This document shows positions 1 through 8,904 of a stretch of DNA of 64,000 nucleotides, piece by piece. The notes beneath the pieces were generated by a model. The model saw nothing but the letters and a program-made list of their open reading frames with translations. It was not told the origin of the DNA and searched no databases. The DNA is from an uncultured Clostridium sp. Lineage in GTDB: Bacteria > Bacillota > Clostridia > Lachnospirales > Lachnospiraceae. The stretch is from NCBI GenBank assembly GCA_900544905.1, contig UQXF01000003.1:1-64000 (forward strand). The letters are read 5' to 3'. Position 1 is the stretch's first letter. The number at the start of each line of letters is the position of its first letter. The position numbers were made by a program, and so were the translations under genes.

Positions 1-60
1 CAATGTTCATTACCAGTTGTGCTGGATATAATCACTCAGGATTCCGAGAGATTATGAAAT

Positions 61-90
61 ATTATTCCTTATTACCTGTATAATATAAGG
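61..90. terminator. Weak hairpin downstream of acylphosphatase
   Basis: TCCTTAT and ATAAGGA form a 7-bp stem about 20-45 bases past the acylphosphatase stop codon. There is no clear T-run, so termination is only a guess. The rest of bases 1-108 shows no gene. Confidence 0.25.
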
Positions 91-108
91 ATAGCATATT
101 CTAATCGC

Positions 109-378
109 TCAATCAATATAAAATGTCCTCTCGGAAGCCTGAACCTCCATATCATAACATTCTATACCGTCAATGTGGATAAAGCTTCCCTCCTCCACAT
201 GCCCTAAAAAATCCCTTACCGCAGACGCTTCTCCCTGAACCTCCAATTCCACTCTTCCATCATCCAGGTTAACTGCATAACCGGTAAGCCCCAAATTATT
301 TGCCATATAATATGCACGGTAGCGGAAGCCTACTCCCTGTACCCTTCCACTCACGAAATAATGCTTTCTGACCACCAT
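109..378 (-). CDS. acyP: Acylphosphatase
   Basis: Small enzyme (89 residues, normal family length is 90-100) that hydrolyses the carboxyl-phosphate bond of acyl phosphates in the cytoplasm. The signature GRVQGVGFR near residues 11-19 holds the phosphate-binding loop with the catalytic Arg, and the catalytic Asn sits in the stretch AVNLDDG. The ATG has an AAGGAGG site nine bases upstream. That ribosome binding site and start codon lie inside a 32-bp block (374-405) that is duplicated from the coding sequence of the HAD gene at 1947-1978, so the translation start of this gene appears to have been rebuilt by a duplication. It is the last gene of the leftward-reading group and has no obvious link to its neighbour, the DUF4143 ATPase. 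The identification is secure; the physiological substrate is unknown. Confidence 0.93.
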   Translation of the reverse strand: MVVRKHYFVSGRVQGVGFRYRAYYMANNLGLTGYAVNLDDGRVELEVQGEASAVRDFLGHVEEGSFIHIDGIECYDMEVQASERTFYID

Positions 379-405
379 ATCCGCAGCCTCCTTTACCGAT
401 TCCTG
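374..405. repeat. 32-bp direct repeat, left copy
   Basis: Matches 1947-1978 at 31 of 32 positions (only difference A399 versus C1972). The left copy covers the acylphosphatase start codon and ribosome binding site. The right copy is coding sequence of the HAD phosphatase. The two copies bracket the DUF4143 ATPase gene. Confidence 0.85.
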
Positions 406-420
406 ATTATTTTAAATATC

Positions 421-1716
421 TCAAATACAAAATGCAGCATAGAGGGGAACCGTCTTTTTCCCATCCTCAAAGCCAAAGTTTTTTGTAGAAAGCTTGATTG
501 CATAGGCCGGCTTATAGGTTTCCATATAAACCCTCAGACTTTTTGCCCTCATATTATCAGCTGACTTGACTTCAATAGGAATCAGATGACCATCACGCTG
601 GATAACAAAATCAATCTCTGCCCCCCGCGGCGACTCCCAATAATATGTGTGATATCCATTAATGGCAAGCTGTACATTGACATAATTTTCAGCCATACCA
701 CCCTTAAAGTCATTGATTTCCTCTACCATATACAGAATATCATTGGCAGCTAAATCCTTCTTGGCACTAAGAAGCCCCATATCTGATACATAAATTTTAA
801 ACGCATCGATATCCCGGTAATTTTCAAGAGGCTTCTTAATCTGCTCCACTCTGTAAACCTGCGATACGATACCTGACAGGCAGAGCCATTCAATGGCATT
901 TTCAAATTCGGAAGCCCGTCCGCCTTTTTTAATCAGCTTATACTGAAACCGGGTATTTTTTTTTGAAAGCTGAACAGTAATATTGTCATAAGTAAGCCTT
1001 GTTTTCTTGATTTCATTCAGATTATTGTATTTACTCATATCGTTCAGATAGCTTGCAAGAATGGTGTCCTGCGTATGACGGACAAGAATATAATCCTTTG
1101 TCTCAACAAACTGCATAACACACTCCGGCATGCCGCCTACAACAAGATACTGCCGATAAAGCTGCATTGCTGTATCATGCAGGGCAGACGGCAATGGCGT
1201 ATCTGTGGCAAAACAGTTCTTAATCTGCTCTGCCAGCTTCTTCTCTCCCATCGCAATCATAAATTCTTCCATATCCATTGGATACATGGTTTTCATTTCC
1301 ACCTTTCCTACCGGAAATGAAAATTCCGCCCTGTTTACAGCAACGCCAAGCAGACTGCCTGCCACAACAATATGATAATCCGGAGCATCCTCACAAAAAT
1401 ATTTTAACGAGGTTAGTGCCCTTTCACAAAGCTGCACTTCATCAAAAACAATCAGCGTCTTTTCTCTGACAATAGTCTGTCCTGCAATATGGGATAAGAT
1501 TGGTATCAGATAGTCCGGACTGATGTTTTCCCTGAAAGTTTCATTCAGTCTCGGATTTGTCTCAAAATTAAAATATGCAACATTTTCGTAATGGGTACGC
1601 CCAAATTCCAGAACAGAATATGTCTTTCCAACCTGTCGTGCTCCCTGCAAAATGAGAGGCTTACGATGTTCACTTTCTTTCCACGCTTCCAGAAAACCCA
1701 TAATTCTTCTGTACAT
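421..1716 (-). CDS. AAA family ATPase with DUF4143 domain
   Basis: Protein of 431 residues from the ATG at 1716, which follows an AAGGAG site at the right distance; the upstream 23 codons of the open frame lack such a site. The N-terminus has a Walker A motif (GARQVGKT, about residues 25-32) and a Walker B-like LIVFDEVQ near residue 100. The C-terminal half is the DUF4143 type, with the restriction-nuclease-like segment ending in EIDFVIQRDG and PIEVKSA, a PD-(D/E)XK-like core. Such ATPases are widespread, often in single copies in accessory DNA, and their role is not settled; links to toxin-antitoxin or nucleic-acid transactions have been proposed. It interrupts an otherwise metabolic gene group and lies between the two copies of a 32-bp direct repeat, which suggests it arrived by insertion. 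Confidence 0.85.
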   Translation of the reverse strand: MYRRIMGFLEAWKESEHRKPLILQGARQVGKTYSVLEFGRTHYENVAYFNFETNPRLNETFRENISPDYLIPILSHIAGQTIVREKTLIVFDEVQLCERALTSLKYFCEDAPDYHIVVAGSLLGVAVNRAEFSFPVGKVEMKTMYPMDMEEFMIAMGEKKLAEQIKNCFATDTPLPSALHDTAMQLYRQYLVVGGMPECVMQFVETKDYILVRHTQDTILASYLNDMSKYNNLNEIKKTRLTYDNITVQLSKKNTRFQYKLIKKGGRASEFENAIEWLCLSGIVSQVYRVEQIKKPLENYRDIDAFKIYVSDMGLLSAKKDLAANDILYMVEEINDFKGGMAENYVNVQLAINGYHTYYWESPRGAEIDFVIQRDGHLIPIEVKSADNMRAKSLRVYMETYKPAYAIKLSTKNFGFEDGKKTVPLYAAFCI

Positions 1717-1885
1717 GAAATCACTCTCCTTAAAGATAGTGATAGAAATATAGCATACATTCGTGTAAAAATCAATATTTTTCATCTTTATATTTACATT
1801 AAATTACATGAACATCAACTTCAATTCTACATTTTTTGACACCAATCACTAATTTCTCCGAAATCTTTCTGCAAATCTATCCTGA

Positions 1886-2695
1886 CTACCTGAAATACTT
1901 TTCAATCACCTCTAACAGACCGTCCTCATCATTGGTGTATTTTGTAACCATATCCGCAGCCTCCTTTACCGCTTCCTGGGCATTTGCCATGGCTACACCC
2001 ACACCTGCATACCGAATCATGGAAATATCATTAAAGCCATCCCCACATGCCACCGTATCTGCCCTGTCCACGCCAAGCTTTGCAAATAAATGCTGTAAGG
2101 ATGCGGCTTTGTCCACCCCGGGCGGCATTGCCTCAATAAAAAATGGTTCTGAACGGTATATACTGAGGATTCCCTCGTATTCTGATGCCATTTCCTTTTC
2201 CAGCTTGGGAGCCACATCCACATCAGCTGTAAATAAACATTTATTCACATCAAAATCCACATAGGACACAAAATCTTCTACCTGCTTTAACTCCATATGA
2301 TTCAGCCCCGCCTCAAACCGCATGTGTTCATCAATCCGGGTTCCCGCAATCACGGTATCATCTTCATAGGTTACCAGCCCCATGTCATGCTCCTTCGCAT
2401 ATTTCCACAACGGTGCAATACATTCCCCCGGAAATATCTGCTGGTGCACAATCTCCCCGGTCTTCACATCCATAATTCTTGCCCCGTTAAAGCAAAGTAC
2501 ATAGCCGCCAAACTTATTGAGCTGTAAAATATCCGATATCCACTTCACTCCATGGACAGGTCTGCCGGATGCAATCACAACCGTATGTCCCTGTCTCTGG
2601 ATATCCAGCAGGGCTTCCAATGTCTCAGGTGTGATTTCCTTTCTGCTGTTTGTCAATGTTCCGTCAATATCTAAAATCAATACTTTTCTTTTCAT
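1886..2695 (-). CDS. HAD-superfamily Cof-type phosphatase
   Basis: Protein of 269 residues of the Cof/IIB branch of haloacid dehalogenase-like hydrolases, cytoplasmic phosphatases acting on sugar phosphates or cofactors. Motif I DIDGTLT with the nucleophile Asp is at residues 8-14, and motif IV is the acidic GDGFNDISM stretch near the C-terminus. The ATG at 2695 was preferred over the upstream one at 2740 because the latter would extend into the coaBC gene and place 15 atypical residues ahead of the family's normal start; the AGGAG site is 14 bases away, a little far. It follows coaBC closely in the same direction. Its substrate cannot be told from sequence. Codons near the end are the source of the 32-bp repeat found again at the acylphosphatase start. 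Confidence 0.88.
   Translation of the reverse strand: MKRKVLILDIDGTLTNSRKEITPETLEALLDIQRQGHTVVIASGRPVHGVKWISDILQLNKFGGYVLCFNGARIMDVKTGEIVHQQIFPGECIAPLWKYAKEHDMGLVTYEDDTVIAGTRIDEHMRFEAGLNHMELKQVEDFVSYVDFDVNKCLFTADVDVAPKLEKEMASEYEGILSIYRSEPFFIEAMPPGVDKAASLQHLFAKLGVDRADTVACGDGFNDISMIRYAGVGVAMANAQEAVKEAADMVTKYTNDEDGLLEVIEKYFR
1947..1978. repeat. 32-bp direct repeat, right copy
   Basis: Second copy of the repeat at 374-405, here encoding the residues EAVKEAADMV of the HAD phosphatase. It is probably the source copy, because this part of the protein is family-typical. Confidence 0.85.
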
Positions 2696-2724
2696 GTTTT
2701 TTGATTTTTCTCCTGTTATATATT

Positions 2725-3924
2725 CTACGCCTCCCGGCACATGCCAAGCATCTCATCCAGTATTACCTTTGCAACCTCTTCCTTTGTCAGCAGCGGGAGC
2801 TCCCTGGTTTCATCCCTTTTAATTAATGTCACCACATTGGTATCCGTTCCAAATCCGGCGCCTGCCACCTTCAGATTATTTGCCACAATCATATCCGCAT
2901 TTTTATCCCTTAATTTCTTTGCGGCATTTTCCAATAAATCCCTGGTCTCCATGGCAAAGCCGCAGACCACCTGATGCGGTTTCCTGTGCTCTCCCACATA
3001 TTTTAAGATATCCGTCGTCCGGATAAGCGGAATCGACATATCTTCCTCCTGTTTCTTAATCTTTTCATCTGCCACGGTCTCCGGAGTGTAATCTGCCACC
3101 GCTGCCGATTTGATGATAAAATCCGCCTCTTCCATATGCTCCTTCACTGCCTCAAGCATATCCCTGGCACTCACCACAGGAACAACCTTGACAAAAGGTG
3201 GCTTTGAAATGAAAGTCTGTCCTGTAACCAGTGTCACCTCTGCTCCACGCTCCATTGCACATCTTGCAATGGCATAGCCCATCTTCCCGGTGGAATGATT
3301 TGACAAAAAACGTACCGGGTCAATTGCTTCACGGGTTGGTCCCGCCGTCACAAGCACCTTTTTTCCTTTCATATCCTTCTCATAGTGCAGCTCCCTTAAG
3401 ATGTAATCCAGAAGCACCTCTTCCGGCGGCAGTTTACCGGCTCCGGTATCTCCGCATGCCAAATACCCTGTGGACGGGGAGATAATTTCATAATCATACT
3501 GTTTCAGCTTCTCCAGATTATCCTGCACAATTGGATTTTCAAACATATTTGTGTTCATGGCTGGCGCAATCAGCTTTGGTGCTTTGCATGCCATAATTGT
3601 CGTGGTCAGCATATCATCCGCAATCCCATTGGCAATTTTTCCAATCACATTGGCGGACGCCGGTGCCACCATAAACAAATCCGCCCGCTTTGCCAGCGCC
3701 ACATGCTCCACATTGTACTGAAAATTACGGTCAAAGGTATCCACTAAGCACTTGTTGCTTGTCAACGTCTCAAAGGTAATCGGATTAATAAAATTTGTAG
3801 CATTCTCCGTCATAATCACATTGACATCGGCATGAAGCTTTACCAGCATACTGGCAAGATTTGCAATTTTGTAAGCTGCAATGGAGCCGGTCACTCCAAG
3901 CACAACTGTTTTTCCCTGTAGCAT
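2725..3924 (-). CDS. coaBC: Bifunctional phosphopantothenoylcysteine decarboxylase / phosphopantothenate-cysteine ligase
   Basis: Enzyme of coenzyme A synthesis with 399 residues. The N-terminal CoaC half (about 1-185) is an FMN-dependent decarboxylase, shown by GVTGSIAAYK, the PASANVIGKIANGIADD stretch, and the substrate-clamp segment MNTNMFENP. The C-terminal CoaB half (about 190-399) is the CTP-dependent ligase, shown by VLVTAGPTREAIDPVR, NHSTGKMG and KSAAVADYTP. The start at 3924 has GAGGAG seven bases upstream; five extra upstream codons in the frame lack a better site. It follows panD and so completes a cluster running from ketopantoate to 4'-phosphopantetheine, except for the pantothenate kinase, which is not in this window. 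Confidence 0.96.
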   Translation of the reverse strand: MLQGKTVVLGVTGSIAAYKIANLASMLVKLHADVNVIMTENATNFINPITFETLTSNKCLVDTFDRNFQYNVEHVALAKRADLFMVAPASANVIGKIANGIADDMLTTTIMACKAPKLIAPAMNTNMFENPIVQDNLEKLKQYDYEIISPSTGYLACGDTGAGKLPPEEVLLDYILRELHYEKDMKGKKVLVTAGPTREAIDPVRFLSNHSTGKMGYAIARCAMERGAEVTLVTGQTFISKPPFVKVVPVVSARDMLEAVKEHMEEADFIIKSAAVADYTPETVADEKIKKQEEDMSIPLIRTTDILKYVGEHRKPHQVVCGFAMETRDLLENAAKKLRDKNADMIVANNLKVAGAGFGTDTNVVTLIKRDETRELPLLTKEEVAKVILDEMLGMCREA

Positions 3925-4011
3925 AATTTTTCTCCTCATTATGTAAGATTTAATATGTATTTGCGAAACTCCCTATTTTCAAAAGCAGAGTTTCGCAATT
4001 ACATATAAGAT

Positions 4012-4404
4012 TTAAAATTCCGGACTCAGTTCTCCGTATTTCTCATAGCGGGAAACCTGACGAATCCGGTTCTCATCATCCACAAATACCACATGGGGCT
4101 TATGCTCCTTTGCCTCCTCCGGCGTCATCTGGGCATAGGACATAATAATAATATGGTCACCTACTGCCACCTGCCTTGCCGCAGCACCATTTAAACAAAT
4201 CATGCCGCTGTCCGGTTCACCGGCTATGGTATAGGTTTCAAAGCGGTTTCCATTCTCCACATCCACAATCTGGACATATTCATACTCTAAAATTCCCGCA
4301 GCCTCCATCAGCACCGGGTCAACGGTAATACTTCCCACATAGTGAAGCTCTGCCTGCTTCACCGTTGCACGATGGATTTTTCCTTTTAGCATATTTATCA
4401 GCAT
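4012..4404 (-). CDS. panD: Aspartate 1-decarboxylase
   Basis: Makes beta-alanine from aspartate for pantothenate synthesis. The 130-residue proenzyme contains the self-cleavage site Gly-Ser in YVGSITVD (residues 23-30), where the Ser becomes the pyruvoyl cofactor. [12 protein letters not shown] and the C-terminal region are typical of the family. The ATG at 4404 follows GGGAG by about eight bases. Position between panC and coaBC supports the role. Confidence 0.97.
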   Translation of the reverse strand: MLINMLKGKIHRATVKQAELHYVGSITVDPVLMEAAGILEYEYVQIVDVENGNRFETYTIAGEPDSGMICLNGAAARQVAVGDHIIIMSYAQMTPEEAKEHKPHVVFVDDENRIRQVSRYEKYGELSPEF

Positions 4405-4431
4405 AATTTTCTCCCTTCCGTTGTAAACCTC

Positions 4432-5274
4432 TTACATCAGTATGCGGTTGTCAATCAGTCTGGTGGTTCCGATATATACTGCAATGGCAATTAATACCGA
4501 ACCCTCAATCCTGTCAATTGGCTGAATATTGTCAAAGCTTACCACCTCTACATAATCGATTTTAGCAAGAGGACAGGTGTTTAGCTTATTTATAATAATC
4601 TCCTTTACCTTCCGGGCATCCTTCTCTCCTGCCTCAATTGCCTTCATAGCCTCCTCCAGGGACTGGTTCAAAATAACCGCCTGCTTTCTTTCCTCCCCGG
4701 AAAGATAGGTATTACGGGAACTCTTCGCCAGACCATCCTCTTCACGGATAATCGGACAGCCTATGATTTCAATGTCAAAATTAAGGTCAATTACCATACG
4801 GCGGATAATGGCAAGCTGCTGTGCATCCTTTTGTCCAAAATATGCCCGGTCAGCCGGTACAATATGAAATAGTTTGCTGACAACGGTCTGTACACCCTTA
4901 AAATGCACCGGGCGGCTGGCTCCGCAGAGCTTTTCCGGCAGCACAGTCATATCCACATAGCTATGAAAATCCGGTCCGTACATCTCTTCCACCTCCGGAT
5001 GGAAAATCCAGTCTACGCCTCCATCCTCACAAATCTTAGAATCCCTCTCCAAATCTCTTGGATAAGCCTCCAAATCCTCATTTGGTCCAAACTGCATGGG
5101 ATTCACAAAAATACTGACAACCACCTTGTCATTTTCTTTCCTTGCACGGTCAATCAGACTTCTATGCCCTTCATGAAGATAACCCATAGTGGGAACTAAC
5201 GCAACGGATAATCCCTGCTTTTTCCACTCCTTTACCTGTGCTCTTGTCTCCTTGATAGAACCTGAAATTTTCAT
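4432..5274 (-). CDS. panC: Pantothenate synthetase
   Basis: ATP-dependent ligase joining pantoate and beta-alanine (280 residues). The HIGH-like motif HEGH sits in PTMGYLHEGHRSLI near residue 30, QFGPNEDLEAYPR and YFGQKDAQQ form the pantoate and ATP sites, and KSSRN is the KMSKS-like loop. The ATG at 5274 was chosen because AAGGAG lies about 11 bases upstream; the alternative ATG at 5295 would add seven residues and begins before that site. Ends 27 bases ahead of panD and begins 27 bases after panB, consistent with one transcript. Confidence 0.97.
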   Translation of the reverse strand: MKISGSIKETRAQVKEWKKQGLSVALVPTMGYLHEGHRSLIDRARKENDKVVVSIFVNPMQFGPNEDLEAYPRDLERDSKICEDGGVDWIFHPEVEEMYGPDFHSYVDMTVLPEKLCGASRPVHFKGVQTVVSKLFHIVPADRAYFGQKDAQQLAIIRRMVIDLNFDIEIIGCPIIREEDGLAKSSRNTYLSGEERKQAVILNQSLEEAMKAIEAGEKDARKVKEIIINKLNTCPLAKIDYVEVVSFDNIQPIDRIEGSVLIAIAVYIGTTRLIDNRILM

Positions 5275-5301
5275 AATATGCGCTCTCCTTTTCATATCCT
5301 G

Positions 5302-6129
5302 TTAATAAAGCTTCTCTAACACATCATCACTAACTGTATATTCATGCTTTTCCTCCGGGAAAGTTCCTGCCTTCACCTCACGGTCATAAGCGGCAAATGC
5401 ATCCCGCATTATGGTTCCGATATCCGCAAACCGCTTTACAAACTTTGGCGTGAAATCACTAAACATTCCAAGCATATCCTGATATACCAGAACCTGTCCA
5501 TCGCATACATTTCCCGCACCGATGCCGATGGTTGGCACGGAAACCTTCTCTGTAACCAGCTCTGCAATCTTTGCCGGCACACATTCCAGAACCATCGCAA
5601 ATGCCCCTGCTTCTTCCAGTGCCTTTGCATCCTCAATCAGCTTCTTTGCAGCAGCCTCGGTTTTTGCCTGCACCTTAAATCCGCCAAACGCATTTATGGA
5701 CTGTGGCGTTAATCCCAAATGTCCGCACACCGGAATCCCGGCATCCACAATGGCTTTTACCTGAGGACATACTTCCTTTCCGCCCTCTAATTTCACAGCC
5801 TGTGCCCGGCCCTCCTTCATGAGCCTTCCCGCATTCACCACCGCATCATATACGGAAGTCTGGTAACTCATAAAAGGCATGTCACAAACAATCAGCGCAT
5901 TTTTTGCTCCTCTTGCCACTGCTGCACAATGATGAATCATATCCTCCATTGTCACGGAAATGGTATCTTCATATCCCAGAATAACATTTCCCAATGAATC
6001 GCCGATTAAGATGGAGTTCACTCCCGCCTCATCAATCAGCTTTGCAGTTGAATAATCATATGCCGTAAGCATAGACAGCTTTTCGCCCTTTTCTTTTGCC
6101 TGTTTAAATGTTAACACTGTATTTTTCAT
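5302..6129 (-). CDS. panB: 3-methyl-2-oxobutanoate hydroxymethyltransferase
   Basis: First committed enzyme of pantoate synthesis, transferring a hydroxymethyl group from methylene-tetrahydrofolate to ketoisovalerate. The 275-residue form starting at 6129 has CAGGAGGG upstream. The phosphoenolpyruvate-mutase-like TIM barrel is seen in [12 protein letters not shown], the metal-ligand region [22 protein letters not shown] and GHLGLTPQS. The start lies inside the end of the upstream DUF2520 gene (26-base overlap), which suggests translational coupling of the two steps. Confidence 0.97.
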   Translation of the reverse strand: MKNTVLTFKQAKEKGEKLSMLTAYDYSTAKLIDEAGVNSILIGDSLGNVILGYEDTISVTMEDMIHHCAAVARGAKNALIVCDMPFMSYQTSVYDAVVNAGRLMKEGRAQAVKLEGGKEVCPQVKAIVDAGIPVCGHLGLTPQSINAFGGFKVQAKTEAAAKKLIEDAKALEEAGAFAMVLECVPAKIAELVTEKVSVPTIGIGAGNVCDGQVLVYQDMLGMFSDFTPKFVKRFADIGTIMRDAFAAYDREVKAGTFPEEKHEYTVSDDVLEKLY

Positions 6130-6991
6130 AGTACCCTCCTGTAAAAAACAATTCCTCAATATTGTCATATGCCCTGTCCGGATTTTTCTCCATTGCCATT
6201 GCAAGCAGCTGCCTGCCACATGCCTGGTAAATTTCCCTCTGTCCGGGATTTAACACCGATAAATGCTTCCTGACTGTTTCCTCATCTGCACGCTCAATGG
6301 GACCGGTTAATGCCTTAACACAGCCCTCCCTTATCGCATGCTCCACATTATCCCTGACCAGTACAGAGGTAAAGCTTCTCGCCTCTTCCCCGGAAAAGCC
6401 ACATTCCTCTAAAAGCTGGTATCCTGCTCCCAATACCGCTATGACATGGTTGCTTAGGATACTTGCTGCCGCATGATACTTTGGCTTTACCGCCTTATCA
6501 ATTACAAGGGACGCATTGCCAAGGGCTGAAAGTATATCCTTCCACTGCGCCACCGCATACGGATGCCCTTCCAGTGTAAAGCTTACCTGATTCAATTGTT
6601 GATACACGGATTCTTTGTCGCTGAACGCAAACAATGGATGAATAGAAATCGGATATCCTCCCAATTCTTCTATTCCTGAAAATACATCGGATGACAAGGA
6701 GCCACTTAAATGGCAGAAAATTCTGCCCTTCACATTTTCCTTATTTAAAGCTTCCCATACTTTCTTTACCGCTCCGTCAGGAGTCGATATGACAATGGTA
6801 TCGCTTGCCGCAATCACTTCCTCGGCGGTCTGAAAACAATCCGAAGCTGTAAACTGCGCTGCCCATCTGGTTTCTTCTGAAATTATACTGTAATAACCGG
6901 TTATCCGGACATCCGCCTGCGAACTCCTTGAAGCAAAATACTTTCCCAGGCTGCATCCCGCCTTACCGGCACCAATAAAACCTATTTTCAT
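6104..6991 (-). CDS. Rossmann-fold DUF2520 protein, probable PanG-type ketopantoate reductase
   Basis: Protein of 295 residues. The N-terminus has a classic NAD(P)-binding motif [13 protein letters not shown] (residues 4-16), followed by STPDGAV and the HPLFAFSD stretch; the C-terminal half is an all-helical DUF2520 domain. No panE or ilvC-like gene is in the window. From family knowledge, DUF2520-type proteins include PanG, a ketopantoate reductase unrelated in sequence to PanE and reported first in Francisella. Overlap with panB and lead position in a panB-panC-panD-coaBC run fit that role well. Function is inferred from context and family, not from conserved residues alone. Confidence 0.8.
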   Translation of the reverse strand: MKIGFIGAGKAGCSLGKYFASRSSQADVRITGYYSIISEETRWAAQFTASDCFQTAEEVIAASDTIVISTPDGAVKKVWEALNKENVKGRIFCHLSGSLSSDVFSGIEELGGYPISIHPLFAFSDKESVYQQLNQVSFTLEGHPYAVAQWKDILSALGNASLVIDKAVKPKYHAAASILSNHVIAVLGAGYQLLEECGFSGEEARSFTSVLVRDNVEHAIREGCVKALTGPIERADEETVRKHLSVLNPGQREIYQACGRQLLAMAMEKNPDRAYDNIEELFFTGGYYEKYSVNI

Positions 6992-7108
6992 GTTATCACC
7001 CCTTTATTCTCCCGGCCATTCAGCCACCGGTTGATTTGCTGTGACAACACCTATCATTCGATGCAGTTTCTTACGAATACCGCTCGAACAGTAATGTACC
7101 ATTTCTTT

Positions 7109-7146
7109 CCATGGATTTCAAGCTATTTTCCCTGAATCCATGAACT
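7109..7146 (-). terminator. Hairpin after the YhfC-like gene
   Basis: CATGGATT pairs with AATCCATG around a roughly 17-base loop, about 20 bases past the stop codon of the YhfC-like gene. A clear T-run is missing, so it may be only a weak terminator. The remaining space up to 7167 and from 6992 holds no gene. Confidence 0.35.
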
Positions 7147-7167
7147 TTTTTCTGTACAATCTGCAAT

Positions 7168-7932
7168 TTATTTTGACCTGTCCCGGAAAGCATAACGAAA
7201 GGTGTATAAAACCACCCCGCCGCATATTGCGGCAGCTGTCAGTACAATATAAGTCAATGTAAGCGCCACCGACCTGTCGTACACCTCATAATAGTCTGTA
7301 AGGGAAAAGGCAATAAAAAATCCAGGCAGAAAGGCAGCCATGGTCTGACAAAATACTGCAATCAGATTTCCCTGCAATGTCATATTGCGCTCTATAAAAT
7401 AAGCCAGAACAACGAAAACAGCAATCTGAATCACCGACATCAATATCCGCTCATATCCGGAGAGAAATAATTCTGCCGTAGTAGAATTTAACTCCATATC
7501 CGTTCCTTTCACCAGCTCCACAATTGTATTAATACTCCGATATCCCACCAGCATAACAGATTCTGCCATGGTATAGCTCAGACCCAAAACAACTGCCATA
7601 GAAAAGGACAGCTTTTTTTTCATGGTAAAAGCCACAATTCCCGTTATGGGAACACATGCCAGCACTGCACCCGCAACAGCCACTACCAGCAAATAGGGAA
7701 TATAATGGGAATCCATAAACTCTGCAAAATCCGTATGGTTAAACAGCCATGCCAGACCATGCTCCTTTACTCCCCATTCCATTGCCATATAGGTGATAGC
7801 TCCTGCTATAAATAACAGCAGCAGCGATATTCTCTCTTTTGTATTTTTTACCAGCATTCCAATCAGTATCACAACCGGAACTGCAATACTGATTACGGCA
7901 TTGACTGCCAGCGCAACAATATCTAATGTCAT
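7168..7932 (-). CDS. YhfC-like multi-pass membrane protein
   Basis: Protein of 254 residues with about seven hydrophobic segments. The ATG at 7932 has AAGGGG seven bases upstream; an ATG two codons earlier is too close. Segments around TMAESVMLVGYRS and SGYERILMSVIQIAVFV resemble YhfC-family glutamic-type intramembrane peptidases, where a Glu and a Glu-Arg pair are conserved. In family members I recall, the last stretch carries a His (ERxxxxxxHI); here the position is Gln, so activity is doubtful. It is followed upstream by a zinc-binding lipoprotein gene. The family call is tentative; it may be an unrelated membrane protein. Confidence 0.5.
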   Translation of the reverse strand: MTLDIVALAVNAVISIAVPVVILIGMLVKNTKERISLLLLFIAGAITYMAMEWGVKEHGLAWLFNHTDFAEFMDSHYIPYLLVVAVAGAVLACVPITGIVAFTMKKKLSFSMAVVLGLSYTMAESVMLVGYRSINTIVELVKGTDMELNSTTAELFLSGYERILMSVIQIAVFVVLAYFIERNMTLQGNLIAVFCQTMAAFLPGFFIAFSLTDYYEVYDRSVALTLTYIVLTAAAICGGVVLYTFRYAFRDRSK

Positions 7933-7980
7933 ATGCATTCCCCTTATTTTCTCAGCTTTTCTGTATCCTTACAGCAGCTC

Positions 7981-8892
7981 TTATTCTAACGCCTTCTTAA
8001 GTGCCTCCAGGTTCTCTTCCATTAAACCGATATAATCCAGTCCTTCCTCTTCCTGCTCCGCTGTCAATCCCTCAATAGGATTCAATACCATGGTCTCTGC
8101 ACCAATTTCAGAAGCAATGGTATTGGCTACTTTGGGACTGACCAGTTCTTCAAAGAAAATAACCTTGATTTCCTCTTCTTTACAAAAATCAATGATTTCC
8201 TTCATTCTCGCCGAGTCCGGTTCGGAATCAGCAGTCAGCCCCTCTACCGCCTCCTGCTTTAGTCCATATTCCTGGCATAAATAGCCAAATGCCTCATGTG
8301 CCACTACAATGGTATCCCCCGAAAGACCCGTTAATTCCTCACGGTATCTGGTATCAAGCTTCTCAAGTTTTTCCCTGTATGCCTCATAATTTGCCTCATA
8401 ATAGGCAGCATTTTCCCCGTCCATTTTTACAAGGGCTTCCTTAATCGCCAGCGCCTCTGCCATTGCATTTTCCACACTTAACCATGTATGGGGGTCCGTT
8501 TCCCCATCCTCAGACTGAAATGTATCAATCTCTTTTGCCGCCTCCACAACAACAAGCTTTTCATTGCCCAGGCTCTTTAAGGTCTTGTCCACAAAATGCT
8601 CCATTCCTGCCCCATTGTAGATAAAAAGCTCTGCCTGTTCCATCAGCTGCATATCTCCCGTAGACAGTTCAAAATCATGGGGCTCCATTCCTGCCGGCAC
8701 CAGATTGATTACCTCCGCTCTGTCGCCAGCTATATTTTTCACAAAATCATACATGGGATAAATGGTGGTGACAACTGATATTTTATCCTCCTCCTTAAAT
8801 CCCCTTGAACTGCTGCCTGTGGCGCATCCGCTTAACCCAAATGCCAGAAAAACTACTACCATCAGGGCAGTCATTTTATTCCATATTTTCAC
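7981..8892 (-). CDS. Zinc/manganese ABC transporter substrate-binding lipoprotein
   Basis: Extracellular metal-binding lipoprotein of 303 residues (ZnuA/AdcA cluster A-I family). It starts with GTG behind AGGAGGAAAAT. A signal peptide is followed by the lipobox LSGCATG (Cys at about residue 23). Metal-ligand histidines appear in MEPHDFE, DPHTW and VVAHEAFGY, with a final acidic ligand likely in the FFEELVSP region. The His-rich acidic loop often seen in zinc-specific members is reduced to the acidic SEDGETD. No ATPase or permease genes adjoin it, so the transporter partner must be encoded elsewhere. The precise metal cannot be fixed. Confidence 0.92.
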   Translation of the reverse strand: MKIWNKMTALMVVVFLAFGLSGCATGSSSRGFKEEDKISVVTTIYPMYDFVKNIAGDRAEVINLVPAGMEPHDFELSTGDMQLMEQAELFIYNGAGMEHFVDKTLKSLGNEKLVVVEAAKEIDTFQSEDGETDPHTWLSVENAMAEALAIKEALVKMDGENAAYYEANYEAYREKLEKLDTRYREELTGLSGDTIVVAHEAFGYLCQEYGLKQEAVEGLTADSEPDSARMKEIIDFCKEEEIKVIFFEELVSPKVANTIASEIGAETMVLNPIEGLTAEQEEEGLDYIGLMEENLEALKKALE

Positions 8893-8904
8893 ATTTTCCT
8901 CCTG

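Noticed and set aside
1717..1785. Longer N-terminus for the DUF4143 ATPase
   Set aside because: The 23 extra codons have no ribosome site and the AAGGAG site lies just ahead of the ATG at 1716. Similar reasoning trimmed starts for coaBC, panB, panC, rarA, the DUF5688 gene, rho, malic enzyme, lon, clpP, bcd, thl and others.
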